Origin: an uncultured Clostridia bacterium
GTDB taxonomy: Bacteria > Bacillota > Clostridia > Christensenellales > UBA1242
Length of the DNA: 64,000 bases
NCBI GenBank assembly: GCA_934747805.1
Contig: CAKVHC010000001.1
Coordinates: 1-64,000, forward strand
Reading direction: 5' to 3'
The notes under the pieces are model-generated. The model was given only the letters and a program-made list of their open reading frames with translations. It ran no database searches and was not told the DNA's origin. Position 1 is the stretch's first letter; the number at the start of each line of letters is the position of its first letter. This document shows, one piece after another, positions 55,883 to 64,000 of the stretch. The position numbers and the translations under genes are program-made.

Positions 55883-56746
55883 TTAGCGTTTTTCGGTGGT
55901 GTAATACACCGATACCACTCCAGGACCGCCATGAGCAGTGACTATTGGACTGAGTGGAAGCACTACGACGTCAACGTCAAGTTTGGCTTTTATCATCTCG
56001 CAAAGCGAATTCGCATCGTCTTCACAGTCGGCGTGTGAGATTATGACGTGTTTAGTGATAGGCTTGTAGGTTTGTATCACAATGTCAGATATATCTTTGA
56101 TGGCTCGACGCCTGCCAATTGCTTTTTTGTACGACACGATGATGCCGTCATCGTTCACTTTTAATATCGGCTTCAGTTGAACAAGGTTTCCAATGAACGC
56201 CATGCTTGCTTTTATACGACCACCACGAGCCAGATATTTCAAGTTTTCCACAGTAAACACATGGGCGATATTCAATTTCACGCTTTCCACATAATCTCGT
56301 GCTGCATAAACGTCGGATATCTTGCCGTTCTCAATCTGATCAATAAGTGTCTTGACCAACAATCCCACTCCGCCTGACTGACAAAGCGAGTCAACGACGA
56401 TAACCTTGTTGTCGTGGTTTGCGTTGAGCGATTCGCTTGCCGACTTAAAATTGTTGTATGTATTGCTCATCGCACTGGAAAAACTGATATGCAAAACGTC
56501 TTCTCCAGTCTTTAAAAGATTGTTCAAATAGTTTTGAGCGTCATACTCGTTTATCTGCGTAGTTTTGGTTGTTGCCCCTTCACGCATAAATTGTGCAATC
56601 CTTTTCGCATCAAAATCTTGGTCTTGTGACGACATGCTAACGCCATTAATGATATAATCCATAGGCGCTACTTGCACATTGTATTTATTGATTGTGTCCG
56701 CATCCAAATCGCATGCGTTCTCCACGCTTATTATAAATTCTTTCAT
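55883..56746 (-). CDS. DegV family fatty-acid-binding protein
   Basis: 287 residues with the DegV fold: 'ISVENACDLDADTINKYNVQ', 'TKTTQINEYDAQNYLNNLL', the lipid head-group loop 'ISFSSAMSNTYNNF', 'LKYLARGGRIKASMAFIGNLVQ' and the final 'SPIVTAHGGPGVVSVYY'. DegV/FakB proteins carry fatty acids to a FakA-type kinase for phospholipid synthesis. The usual SxSS motif reads ISFSSAMS. GGGGC lies before the ATG. No fakA is nearby, as is common for multiple DegV copies in clostridia. Confidence 0.9.
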   Translation of the reverse strand: MKEFIISVENACDLDADTINKYNVQVAPMDYIINGVSMSSQDQDFDAKRIAQFMREGATTKTTQINEYDAQNYLNNLLKTGEDVLHISFSSAMSNTYNNFKSASESLNANHDNKVIVVDSLCQSGGVGLLVKTLIDQIENGKISDVYAARDYVESVKLNIAHVFTVENLKYLARGGRIKASMAFIGNLVQLKPILKVNDDGIIVSYKKAIGRRRAIKDISDIVIQTYKPITKHVIISHADCEDDANSLCEMIKAKLDVDVVVLPLSPIVTAHGGPGVVSVYYTTEKR

Positions 56747-56901
56747 AACTGCCCCTTTCGTTTATTCAATTATATGGCCACTTAACGAAAAAGCAATCTA
56801 CTTGCCCAAAAGCAAAATATACTGTTGTAATTGGTGTAAATATAGTCAAGATTTATGACTCTACTGAGAGTAGAATTTGACTTAAATCTCCCCTTATTTA
56901 G

Positions 56902-56930
56902 TTGATTTTTACAGCAAAAAGTTATATTAT
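56902..56930 (+). promoter_or_regulatory. Promoter of the XRE regulator, probable leaderless transcript
   Basis: TTGATT, 17 bases, TATTAT; the hexamer ends 6 bases before the ATG at 56937. Confidence 0.6.
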
Positions 56931-56936
56931 GTGGAT

Positions 56937-57551
56937 ATGGAAGAATTGGAAAAGGTAATTGCCAAGAATTTGGCATATTATAGAACAAAAGCAAAAATGA
57001 CCCAGTTTGAGCTCGCTGAGAAACTTAATTATTCAGACAAATCGATTTCAAAATGGGAACGTGGAGCAGGTCTGCCGGATGTCGCCACATTGAAGACTTT
57101 GGCAGATATGTACAATATAAAGGTGGATGACTTTTTTGTAAGTGGCGAGCATGACGAGAGTCTGCCACCAGTGGAAATGAAGTCGAATCGAAACACAAAA
57201 CACCTTCTCATCACACTATTGTCAGCAGGACTGGTGTGGTTGGTGGCAACAATGGTGTTTGTCGTGCTAGTTTGGTTCAAAGTGCCACGTGCATGGCTGT
57301 CCTTTATCGTGGCAATTCCTGTTATGAACATTGTGCTTATTGTGTTATCTCGAATTTGGAGCAAACTGTATGTGGTGGGCATATTTGTTTCAGCTCTAAT
57401 TTGGACACTGGCAACAACCCTTGCCGTATTCTTGGGTAAAACGGCCTACTACATATTCTATATCTGCATTCCTTTGCAAGTTATGGCTGTCATTTGGTTC
57501 GTCCTGCGTTACAAGATGCGTGGCAAAAAGCTAACGGAAAACAAAAGTTAG
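56937..57551 (+). CDS. XRE-type regulator with C-terminal membrane domain
   Basis: 204 residues from the ATG at 56937 (a GTG lies two codons upstream). The N-terminal helix-turn-helix is clear: 'IAKNLAYYRTKAKMTQFELA' followed by 'EKLNYSDKSISKWERGAGLP'. After a linker come four hydrophobic segments (about 88-110, 118-136, 144-162, 166-186) and a basic tail. Such membrane-bound XRE proteins are widespread in clostridia; they may sense membrane state, but their targets are mostly unknown. No ribosome site is present. Terminated by the hairpin at 57563-57590. Confidence 0.85.
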   Translation: MEELEKVIAKNLAYYRTKAKMTQFELAEKLNYSDKSISKWERGAGLPDVATLKTLADMYNIKVDDFFVSGEHDESLPPVEMKSNRNTKHLLITLLSAGLVWLVATMVFVVLVWFKVPRAWLSFIVAIPVMNIVLIVLSRIWSKLYVVGIFVSALIWTLATTLAVFLGKTAYYIFYICIPLQVMAVIWFVLRYKMRGKKLTENKS

Positions 57552-57562
57552 AGTTAAATGAA

Positions 57563-57590
57563 AAAAACACTGGGATAACCCAGTGTTTTT
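57563..57590. terminator. Bidirectional terminator between the XRE regulator and clpB
   Basis: AAAAACACTGGG, loop ATAA, CCCAGTGTTTTT and further T. Confidence 0.85.
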
Positions 57591-57594
57591 TTTG

Positions 57595-60174
57595 TTATTT
57601 CACTATTAGTTCGTTGTCGGTGGCATCAATTGTCAAGGTTGAGTTTGGTTTCAGTTCGTCTGACAAAATCTTTCTTGCCACTGCGGTTTCGACTGTTTCT
57701 TGAATAAATCTTTTCAATGGACGAGCGCCATAAGCTTCGTCATAGCCATTTTCGATGATATACTCTTTTGCCTTGTCGGTGACCACAAGGTTGATTTGTT
57801 TATCTTGCAAGCGAGCATTTAGGCGACCAAGCAACAAATCCACAATCTTTGAGATTTGGTCTTTTTGCAATGGTTGGAACAGAATTATCTCATCCAATCT
57901 ATTCAAAAACTCTGGTCTAAAATGCGACTTCAAGACGGCTTTGACGTCATCACGAGTGCTGTCGGTGATTTTGTGGTTGTCTTCGATAGACTTCAAGATT
58001 AGGTCAGCACCTAAGTTGCTGGTTAGGATTATGATTGTGTTTTTGAAGTCAACTGTTTTGCCCAAAGAGTCTGTGATTCTGCCGTCATCCAAAATTTGCA
58101 AAAGAATGTTAAATACGTCTGGGTGAGCCTTTTCAATTTCGTCGAAGAGAACTACTGAATATGGCTTTCTACGTACAGCTTCGGTGAGCTGACCGCCTTC
58201 TTCATAGCCCACATAACCAGGAGGCGCACCAATCAGACGAGATACGGAGAATTTTTCCATATATTCGCTCATGTCGATTCGGATAATGTTCTTCTCGTCG
58301 TCGAATAGTGCTTGGCTCAACGCTTTAGATAGTTCTGTCTTGCCCACACCAGTTGGTCCTAAGAATAGGAACGAGCCGAGCGGACGGTTAGGGTCTTGGA
58401 TGCCAGCACGTGAACGCAAAATGGCATCAGCAACCTTTTGCACCGCTTCGTCCTGTCCAACTACTCGCTGATGTAATATTTCTGGCAAACGTAAAACTTT
58501 TTCACGTTCGCTTTCTTTCAAACTATTGACAGGAATGCCTGTCCATTTAGACACAACTTGGCGGATTTCTTCATCCGTGACTTTGCTCTGCAAAATTCCG
58601 TTTTTCTCGCCTTCCACCAATTTTTCTGCTTCGGCAAGACGCTTCTGCAGGTCTAACAATTTGGTATATTTGAGTTCAGCAGCTTTGTTCAAGTCGTATT
58701 CACGTTGTGCTTGGTCAATCTCGGCGTTCACTTGTGCAATTTGCTCTTTTATGAGTTGAACGTTGTTGATATTTTCTTTTTCCTTTTTCAACTTAACATT
58801 CATCTCATTGAACTTGTCTTTGAGCTCGGCAAGTTCTTTTTGAATGTCGTTCAGGTGAGCCTTTGAAAGTTCGTCAGTTTCCTTTTTCAATGCGGTTTCC
58901 TCAATCTGAAACTGAATCATCTTGTGACGAATCTCATCCATTTCAGTTGGCATTGAATCAATCTCAGTTTTCACGATTGCACACGCTTCGTCCACAAGGT
59001 CAATTGCCTTGTCTGGCAAGAATCTGTCAGTGATATATCTATTTGACAAGACGGCTGCATTGATAAGCGCACTATCGCTAATCTTAACGCCGTGATAAAC
59101 TTCATAACGCTCTTTAAGTCCACGCAAAATGGCAATGGTGTCCGCAACAGTTGGTTCTTTCACGAGCACAGTTTGGAAACGACGTTCAAGTGCGGGGTCT
59201 TTTTCAATATATTTATGATACTCATTCAGAGTCGTTGCACCTATGCAGTGCAATTCGCCACGTGCTAGCATAGGCTTTAGCAAGTTGCCGGCATCCATTG
59301 CGCCGTCAGTTTTACCAGCGCCGACTATGGTGTGCAATTCATCAATGAATAAAATTATTTTGCCGTTGCTCTTCTTCACTTCGTTAAGAACGGATTTGAG
59401 TCGCTCTTCAAATTCGCCACGATATTTAGCACCTGAAACGAGTGCACCCATATCCAGTGAAAAGATTGTGCGGTCTTTTAGGTTGGTTGGCACATCCCCA
59501 TTTACAATTCTCTGTGCCAACCCCTCGACAATTGCCGTTTTACCAACGCCAGCCTCGCCTATAAGCACTGGATTGTTTTTGGTTTTACGTGACAATATCA
59601 TAATGGCGTCACGGATTTCACTATCTCGGCCAATCACTGGGTCAATCTTGTTCTTGCGAGCAAGCTCAACAAGGTCAGTGCCGTATTTCTTCAGAGCGTT
59701 GTAAGTGTCTTCTGGGCTATCAGTGGTTACATTCGTGTTGCCACGCACATTAGCAAGTTCTTTTATAAACTCATTGCGATTAACCTTGTTTCGAGATAAA
59801 ATCTCTTTTGTTGCACTATCCCCAGCCTCAAACATTGCAAGGAACAAATGCTCAACCGAGACATACTCGTCTTTCATCTGCTTGGCAATATTCTCAGCCA
59901 AATTGAGCATTCGCTCTGTTTCTGGAGCCAAATACGCCTCATTTATCGGGCTGATTTTAGGCAAAGCATTTAATGCCTGATTTAAATCCCTTTTCAAATA
60001 GTCCAAATTAATGTTTAAATCGCTCAAAATCTGATAGATTATTCCATCCGTATCGCTAATAAGCGAACTCAATATGTGCAAGGAAGTTATTTGCTGATTA
60101 CCTTTCTCGACGGCAAGGCTTTGCGACGTGTGCAAACACTCTGCACTCTTTTGTGTAAGTTTTTCGTAATTCAT
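57595..60174 (-). CDS. clpB: ATP-dependent disaggregase ClpB
   Basis: 859 residues, the usual length. The N-terminal Clp_N repeat domain (1-145), NBD1 with Walker A GEAGVGKT, the long middle coiled coil (about 400-520), NBD2 with Walker A GPTGVGKT and sensor motif '[10 protein letters not shown]' are all intact. With DnaK it resolves protein aggregates. AAGGAGG precedes the ATG. The promoter at 60202-60230 is overlapped by a CIRCE operator, indicating HrcA control of clpB, here as a single gene. Confidence 0.97.
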   Translation of the reverse strand: MNYEKLTQKSAECLHTSQSLAVEKGNQQITSLHILSSLISDTDGIIYQILSDLNINLDYLKRDLNQALNALPKISPINEAYLAPETERMLNLAENIAKQMKDEYVSVEHLFLAMFEAGDSATKEILSRNKVNRNEFIKELANVRGNTNVTTDSPEDTYNALKKYGTDLVELARKNKIDPVIGRDSEIRDAIMILSRKTKNNPVLIGEAGVGKTAIVEGLAQRIVNGDVPTNLKDRTIFSLDMGALVSGAKYRGEFEERLKSVLNEVKKSNGKIILFIDELHTIVGAGKTDGAMDAGNLLKPMLARGELHCIGATTLNEYHKYIEKDPALERRFQTVLVKEPTVADTIAILRGLKERYEVYHGVKISDSALINAAVLSNRYITDRFLPDKAIDLVDEACAIVKTEIDSMPTEMDEIRHKMIQFQIEETALKKETDELSKAHLNDIQKELAELKDKFNEMNVKLKKEKENINNVQLIKEQIAQVNAEIDQAQREYDLNKAAELKYTKLLDLQKRLAEAEKLVEGEKNGILQSKVTDEEIRQVVSKWTGIPVNSLKESEREKVLRLPEILHQRVVGQDEAVQKVADAILRSRAGIQDPNRPLGSFLFLGPTGVGKTELSKALSQALFDDEKNIIRIDMSEYMEKFSVSRLIGAPPGYVGYEEGGQLTEAVRRKPYSVVLFDEIEKAHPDVFNILLQILDDGRITDSLGKTVDFKNTIIILTSNLGADLILKSIEDNHKITDSTRDDVKAVLKSHFRPEFLNRLDEIILFQPLQKDQISKIVDLLLGRLNARLQDKQINLVVTDKAKEYIIENGYDEAYGARPLKRFIQETVETAVARKILSDELKPNSTLTIDATDNELIVK

Positions 60175-60201
60175 AATATGTCCTCCTTTTTTTTCGCCAA
60201 T

Positions 60202-60230
60202 ATTATAGACCCAAAAATTAGCACTGTCAA
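60202..60230 (-). promoter_or_regulatory. Sigma-A promoter of clpB
   Basis: On the minus strand TTGACA, 17 bases, TATAAT: a consensus promoter. Confidence 0.85.
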
Positions 60231-60244
60231 GCGTAGAGTGCTAA
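60218..60244. promoter_or_regulatory. CIRCE operator (HrcA binding site)
   Basis: TTAGCACTG, 9 bases, GAGTGCTAA: one mismatch to the CIRCE consensus. It covers the -35 and part of the spacer of the clpB promoter. Confidence 0.9.
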
Positions 60245-60355
60245 TTTGTTAAAGATTTTATTTAGTTTTCCAAATATTTTTGCCTTTATGCGTACAAGTC
60301 CGCAATGGCAATTTCTCTCTTTATATATAATATAACGAGCTCTGTTTAAAATGGA

Positions 60356-60835
60356 TTATCTTTTTGTTGAGTTATCACGCACGTTATCAATGGCGATGAT
60401 TAGGGCAACAATGAATCCTGCGTCTTCGCTGTCATTGATTTCCACTTGAAAGTTGTCTGCCAGCGACACAATGTTTGTGGTGACGGTGCCAATTTTTTCG
60501 CCATTCTTAACAATCGAATAGCCGCCAAATGTCCAGCCGTCGAGAGATATTTCATCTGCGAAACCAACGACGTCATATCCTGTCGAGAACCCACGATTCT
60601 TTACTCGGCACAGTTTTTGTTTGTTCGCATCGAAAATGTAAGCTGAGCGAGTCCAAAAGTTCCAAAATTTATTGCGAACGATGTATAACAAGTTGCCGTT
60701 AGTGTCATAGATTTTTTTCGTCTTTCGAATGCTAAGAACCTTGCCTTTAACTTTAAAGATATCTTTGCCATTCTCGTCCTTGACGCTAGATGCACCGCCC
60801 AACGTCATGATTTTATTCTTTATATATAGTTTCAT
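60356..60835 (-). CDS. LURP-one-related/YxjI family protein
   Basis: 159 residues, beta-rich, with the tubby-like LOR fold: 'MKLYIKNKIMTLGGASSVKD', 'IFKVKGKVLSIRKTKKIYDT', 'LLYIVRNKFWNF' and a hydrophobic C-terminal helix (AGFIVALIIAIDNV). Family members are intracellular and resemble phospholipid scramblases; their function in bacteria is unknown. The ribosome site is a run of eight G (60842-60849) six bases before the ATG. It follows two related small genes on the same strand. Confidence 0.75.
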   Translation of the reverse strand: MKLYIKNKIMTLGGASSVKDENGKDIFKVKGKVLSIRKTKKIYDTNGNLLYIVRNKFWNFWTRSAYIFDANKQKLCRVKNRGFSTGYDVVGFADEISLDGWTFGGYSIVKNGEKIGTVTTNIVSLADNFQVEINDSEDAGFIVALIIAIDNVRDNSTKR

Positions 60836-60841
60836 TCTTTA

Positions 60842-60849
60842 CCCCCCCC
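60842..60849 (-). promoter_or_regulatory. Homopolymeric G8 tract serving as ribosome site
   Basis: Eight G on the coding strand lie 6 bases before the ATG of the LURP-like gene and directly after the stop of the preceding gene. Length changes by slippage could alter translation. Confidence 0.5.
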
Positions 60850-60850
60850 A

Positions 60851-61357
60851 TTAGTTAGTAGCACAAAGCAGTGCAATCAATGTTATAGCCAACACAATCC
60901 AGGCACACACATGCGAAACTTTCAATATTTTCTTTCTCTTCTTTGCCTGCTCATTAAATTCGTAAATATTTTGCTCTTCTTCCACCTGATTATCACCCAA
61001 AACGTCAATGGCACGAGCTTTATCTTTGGTCTGATTAAATTTTAGCGTCACATTATTTTCTTCGCCAGAAAGATGCAACTTTGCACTGTAACTAATTACA
61101 AATAAATTTTTGTCAGCCTTTGGATTGAGAATGCCGAAAAGCGAAAAGATATAGAAGCACATTTGCACCAGCCACCAGCAAGGGCCGTTAAGTTCGAGAA
61201 CATTGAACACTCGCACCGAAACGACATCTTTTTGCGTTTGGTAGTTAATGACGGCCGACTCATTGCGATTACGTTTGTATGGAACAATCTCGCCGTCAAT
61301 CTCAACGCAAGGTTTAAGGTTGTAACCGCCTTGCAATTTCAAATTTAGTTTTTTCAT
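60851..61357 (-). CDS. Membrane protein of unknown function, 168 residues
   Basis: Started at 61357, where ATG shares one base with the upstream TAA (TAATG) behind GGGG. It begins MKKLNLKLQGGYNLKPCVEI and has two membrane segments: a middle one (LNGPCWWLVQMCFYIFSLFG) and a C-terminal one (VCAWIVLAITLIALLCA). The N-terminal half is beta-rich. No family recognised. Coupled to the gene upstream and 15 bp from the LURP-like gene downstream. Confidence 0.6.
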   Translation of the reverse strand: MKKLNLKLQGGYNLKPCVEIDGEIVPYKRNRNESAVINYQTQKDVVSVRVFNVLELNGPCWWLVQMCFYIFSLFGILNPKADKNLFVISYSAKLHLSGEENNVTLKFNQTKDKARAIDVLGDNQVEEEQNIYEFNEQAKKRKKILKVSHVCAWIVLAITLIALLCATN

Positions 61358-61788
61358 TAATTTAACCCCATAATAAAATATAACGCACCAAATACGACTG
61401 CCAGCACCACTCCCACAATCGACAATACAAAGCGAGTGGTGGATTTGGATTGTTTCTGACAGCACAAAATAATGAGCGAAGTTACGCTAGCAGCAAGCGT
61501 CACAGCCAGCACATATGGAAAAGCCTTGTGACTTATGTCTATAACCTTTACCATAATAGAACTGCTGTCAATGAATAGCCAACGCATTAATTGTTTGTTG
61601 GCTAAAAAGATTGTGCCAAGTGTTCCGATCGTCAAAAGCAAACCAAATGAAAAAGTAAACAAATAGAACACGAACGACATAACCGAACCCAACAACACCA
61701 AAGCCATAAGACTCAAGCCCAAAATGGAGTAGTTGGATAAAATATTGCCCAGATGCGATATATATATGTTCTTGTAGTTAGCTTTCAT
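61357..61788 (-). CDS. Multi-pass membrane protein, 143 residues
   Basis: Four hydrophobic segments (about 22-40, 42-62, 92-110, 119-140), no recognisable family. AGGTGG precedes the ATG. First gene of a three-gene unit with the 60851 and 60356 genes, coupled by a TAATG junction. The unit may act in membrane or envelope maintenance, but this rests on topology alone. The 290 bp upstream (61789-62080) are very AT-rich and contain only the terminator at 61976-62000. Confidence 0.6.
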   Translation of the reverse strand: MKANYKNIYISHLGNILSNYSILGLSLMALVLLGSVMSFVFYLFTFSFGLLLTIGTLGTIFLANKQLMRWLFIDSSSIMVKVIDISHKAFPYVLAVTLAASVTSLIILCCQKQSKSTTRFVLSIVGVVLAVVFGALYFIMGLN

Positions 61789-61975
61789 TGCCCACCTCTA
61801 TATTTATTAATTTCATTGTACACAATTTTGTTGACATTGGCAACCAAATTATTGATATTGGTTATGTGAAATTTATTTATTTTAAAAAATATTTATTATT
61901 TATTTCATTATTAAATTATTTTTATAATTAATATTTTATTTAATAAAAAAGTATTTTATTTGATGAAAAAATAAA

Positions 61976-62000
61976 AAAATAGCGATTTTAACGCTATTTT
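61976..62000 (-). terminator. Terminator of rubrerythrin
   Basis: On the minus strand AAAATAGCG, a seven-base loop, CGCTATTTT and a T run. Confidence 0.75.
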
Positions 62001-62080
62001 ATTAATATTTTTGCAATTTTTTGCAATTTTTTTAATATATAATATTTTTTTAGAAATAATTCAATATTTATCTTTTTTAA

Positions 62081-62674
62081 TTATTGGTCGGTTGGAATTT
62101 TCAACATTACTGTGCCTTGTTTTTCTAAACAGAGAGGACATTTGTCCCATGCTTCTTTACCTTCGGCTTCATAGCCACACGAACCACATTTCCATTTAGT
62201 TGCCTTGGTCTTTTTGTACATTGTTTTATCTGCAACCTGTCTGTGTAGTTCATGCAAAATTTTGTGGTGGCAGGACTCCACTTGAATAATGTCGTCATAA
62301 AGTTCGGCAATGTCTTTAAAACCTTCTTTGAGCGCAATATCTCTATAGCGTGGATAGACAATCGCAAACTCATCTTTTTCGTCTTCGCTAGCCACTTTCA
62401 AGTTTTCTGCCAAATCCCATTTCTCTTTGAACGGATATCCCGAGCACACTTCAATGTTGGTGATTGTGTCCTTGCTGGCGTCTTGAATTTTGGTGTAGAA
62501 CATTCGTGCGTGGTTAAACTCATTGTACACGAGTTGGTCTATTTGCTGTGCCAGTTGTTCAAAGCCTTGCATACGTGCTCCATATTCAATAAACTTGTAT
62601 CTCACCATTGCTTGACATTCGCCTGCAAATGAATTGGCCAGATTTTTAATTGTTTCACTTTCAATCAACTTCAT
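62081..62674 (-). CDS. rbr: Rubrerythrin
   Basis: 197 residues. The four-helix di-iron domain has its ligands in 'NSFAGECQAMVRYKFIEYG', 'DQLVYNEFNHARMFYTKIQ' and 'DIIQVESCHHKILHELH', and the C-terminal rubredoxin-like domain has the Cys4 site WKCGSCGYEAEG and KCPLC. Rubrerythrins reduce hydrogen peroxide in anaerobes, with electrons passed from the rubredoxin iron. GGGGAG precedes the ATG. It is divergent from ileS and supports an anaerobic lifestyle. Confidence 0.95.
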   Translation of the reverse strand: MKLIESETIKNLANSFAGECQAMVRYKFIEYGARMQGFEQLAQQIDQLVYNEFNHARMFYTKIQDASKDTITNIEVCSGYPFKEKWDLAENLKVASEDEKDEFAIVYPRYRDIALKEGFKDIAELYDDIIQVESCHHKILHELHRQVADKTMYKKTKATKWKCGSCGYEAEGKEAWDKCPLCLEKQGTVMLKIPTDQ

Positions 62675-62751
62675 AATATCTTTCTCCCCATAGGCTAATG
62701 ATTGACAATAAACAAACTAATATTCAACAAAAATCAGCACGCAAAAAATAT

Positions 62752-62779
62752 TGACAAAGTTTTTGCGGAATGCTAAAAT
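62752..62779 (+). promoter_or_regulatory. Promoter of ileS
   Basis: TTGACA, 16 bases, TAAAAT with TGC before the -10. Confidence 0.65.
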
Positions 62780-62785
62780 CTAGTT

Positions 62786-63034
62786 AGTTTAATAAAAATG
62801 CGTTACCATCAAGGACAGGAGCGATAGCAATGTGCGATTGAGAGAGTTGACATTTGGTGCGAGTCAATGAACACAGCTATGAGTGCTTATCACCTTTGAG
62901 AGCAAGAGAGTGAACGGGCGACCTATTAACTTTTCTCGGCAGACTACCGTCATACAGTCAGCGGATGATTGTCCGTGCAAATAAGTGGTTATACAAAGGC
63001 TCTTTGTGTCTTATCTGCGCAAAGGGCGTTTTTT
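62786..63034 (+). promoter_or_regulatory. T-box leader of ileS (isoleucine specifier)
   Basis: The 5' leader has a stem I with an apical hairpin (TTGAC/GTCAA), the ATAGC/GCTAT step and a 3' internal loop containing ATC (62889-62891), the Ile codon. Then a T-box-like bulge has TGGT (62986-62989), fitting the tRNA ACCA end. A terminator follows, with GCTCTTTGTGT pairing to GCGCAAAGGGC and six T (62999-63034). Uncharged tRNA-Ile should favour the antiterminator and ileS expression. The core T-box sequence departs from the usual GGGTGGTACCGCG. Confidence 0.75.
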
Positions 63035-63057
63035 ATTAAATAAATAAGGAGAGAACA

Positions 63058-64000
63058 ATGAAAAAAGAAGTTGCAATGCCCAATTTTATAGAAATGGAAC
63101 ACAACGTGCTTTCATTTTGGGATAAGGAAAAATGTTTTGACCGCCTTGTAGACAAGAACCGTGACAGCAAAAAGCGTTTCCGCTTTCTTGACGGTCCAAT
63201 GACTGCCAACAACCCAGCCGGAGTGCACCACATTTGGGGCAGAACGCTGAAAGACGTTTCTATCAAATATCACTCACTCAAGGGCGAAAGCTGTCAATAT
63301 CAAAACGGCTTCGACGCACAAGGACTTTGGGTAGAAGTGGAAGTAGAAAAGTCGCTTGGACTTAACGGCAAGCCAGAAATCGTGAAATACGGCTTGGACA
63401 AATTCACCAACGCTTGTATGGACCGAGTTAAGCACTTTGCCAACATCATCACCAACCAATCAATCCGTATGGGACAATGGATGGACTGGGATCACAGTTA
63501 TTTCACCAACACGGATGAAAACATTACTAGCATTTGGTACTTTTTGAAAGAATGCGACCGTCGTGGCTGGCTAGTCAAGAAATTTAGACCAATGGTCTGG
63601 TGTCCACGTTGTGGCACAAGCCTATCCGATCACGAAATGGTGGGCAGCTACAGTGAAGTAACTCACACTGCTCTATTTATCAAACTGCCAGTGAAAAATA
63701 AAGACTTCAAAATGGTGGCTTGGACCACAACCCCTTGGACACTCAGTGCCAATGTGGCTCTTGCCGTAAACCCTAACTTAGACTATGTAAAAGTCAATTT
63801 CCATGGCGAAAACATTGTACTCGGCAAAGACAGCCTAAAGATCCTCAAAGAAAAGGTGGAAATCCTTGACGAGTTTAAGGGCAGCGAACTCGTTGGCCTT
63901 GAATACGAAACCTGCTTCCCAGAGCTTGAGAAACAAAACTTTGTTCACAAAGTGGTCGCATGGGAGGACGTTGACGCCACCGAAGGCAGCTGCGTCGTTC
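63058..64000 (+). CDS. ileS: Isoleucyl-tRNA synthetase, 5' part (continues past the window)
   Basis: 314 residues are visible. The start MKKEVAMPNFIEMEHNVLSF and 'FLDGPMTANNPAGVHHIWGR' fit the eukaryote-like IleRS2 type. The catalytic HIGH motif is replaced by G55-V-H-H58, the rearranged GxHH signature known from a subset of IleRS2. The editing domain begins within the window (WTTTPWTLSANVALAV, the threonine-rich editing motif). It charges tRNA-Ile. AAGGAGAG precedes the ATG; the T-box leader controls it. Confidence 0.95.
   Translation, partial: MKKEVAMPNFIEMEHNVLSFWDKEKCFDRLVDKNRDSKKRFRFLDGPMTANNPAGVHHIWGRTLKDVSIKYHSLKGESCQYQNGFDAQGLWVEVEVEKSLGLNGKPEIVKYGLDKFTNACMDRVKHFANIITNQSIRMGQWMDWDHSYFTNTDENITSIWYFLKECDRRGWLVKKFRPMVWCPRCGTSLSDHEMVGSYSEVTHTALFIKLPVKNKDFKMVAWTTTPWTLSANVALAVNPNLDYVKVNFHGENIVLGKDSLKILKEKVEILDEFKGSELVGLEYETCFPELEKQNFVHKVVAWEDVDATEGSCVV

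Overview
The window comes from a low-GC, Gram-positive, spore-forming bacterium of the Bacillota, most likely an uncultured clostridial lineage. The pointers are a GerA-type germinant receptor behind a sigma-G-like promoter, a CIRCE-controlled clpB, a T-box leader before ileS, HU, DegV, TypA, many rho-independent terminators and strong Shine-Dalgarno sites. Several genes instead seem to be leaderless: a -10 box lies exactly 6 nt before the ATG.

Left host part (1-28339): a spore germination operon (truncated at the left edge); a large lipoprotein with Fn3-like modules and a transglutaminase-like domain; a PRC-barrel protein; a ferritin-like protein; a P-type ATPase; several unknown or lipoprotein genes; a DapB-like dehydrogenase; and hup. 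These are followed by a housekeeping run, typA - small membrane protein - dnaB - yqeY - gyrB - gyrA, then a P-loop kinase, deoD, a CYTH protein and a 5'-3' exonuclease.

Mobile element (28372-45664, about 17.3 kb): it sits inside the anticodon loop of a host tRNA-Arg(CCT) gene. The 5' half (28340-28378) and 3' half (45664-45700) rejoin into a perfectly folding tRNA across a 7-bp core, TCCTAAG, present at both ends. Just inside the left end the element carries an intact but different tRNA-Arg(CCT) gene (28505-28581). Its cargo is a retron (structured ncRNA, small membrane protein, reverse transcriptase), a tyrosine integrase with an inserted HTH-like segment, an excisionase-like protein, a replication initiator with a DnaA-domain-I-like tail, a type I restriction system (hsdM, hsdS, hsdR) co-transcribed with a PrrC-type anticodon nuclease and a GIY-YIG protein, and a divergent cluster of an unknown gene, a Dam-type methylase and a DGQHR protein with a HEPN-like RxxxxH motif. 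I see no relaxase or conjugation genes, so it looks like a defence-loaded integrative (possibly mobilizable or satellite) element.

Right host part (45700-64000): a zinc-ribbon protein; an operon of a domesticated REP-transposase-like protein, a membrane-anchored protein and a 2363-residue repeat protein ending in InlB-type repeats; DegV; a membrane-anchored XRE regulator; clpB; three small genes of the LURP/membrane type; rubrerythrin; and the 5' part of ileS, whose HIGH motif is replaced by GVHH.

The main point of interest is the element itself. It breaks a host tRNA gene at the anticodon, supplies a substitute tRNA of the same anticodon, and carries tRNA- and phage-directed defence genes.
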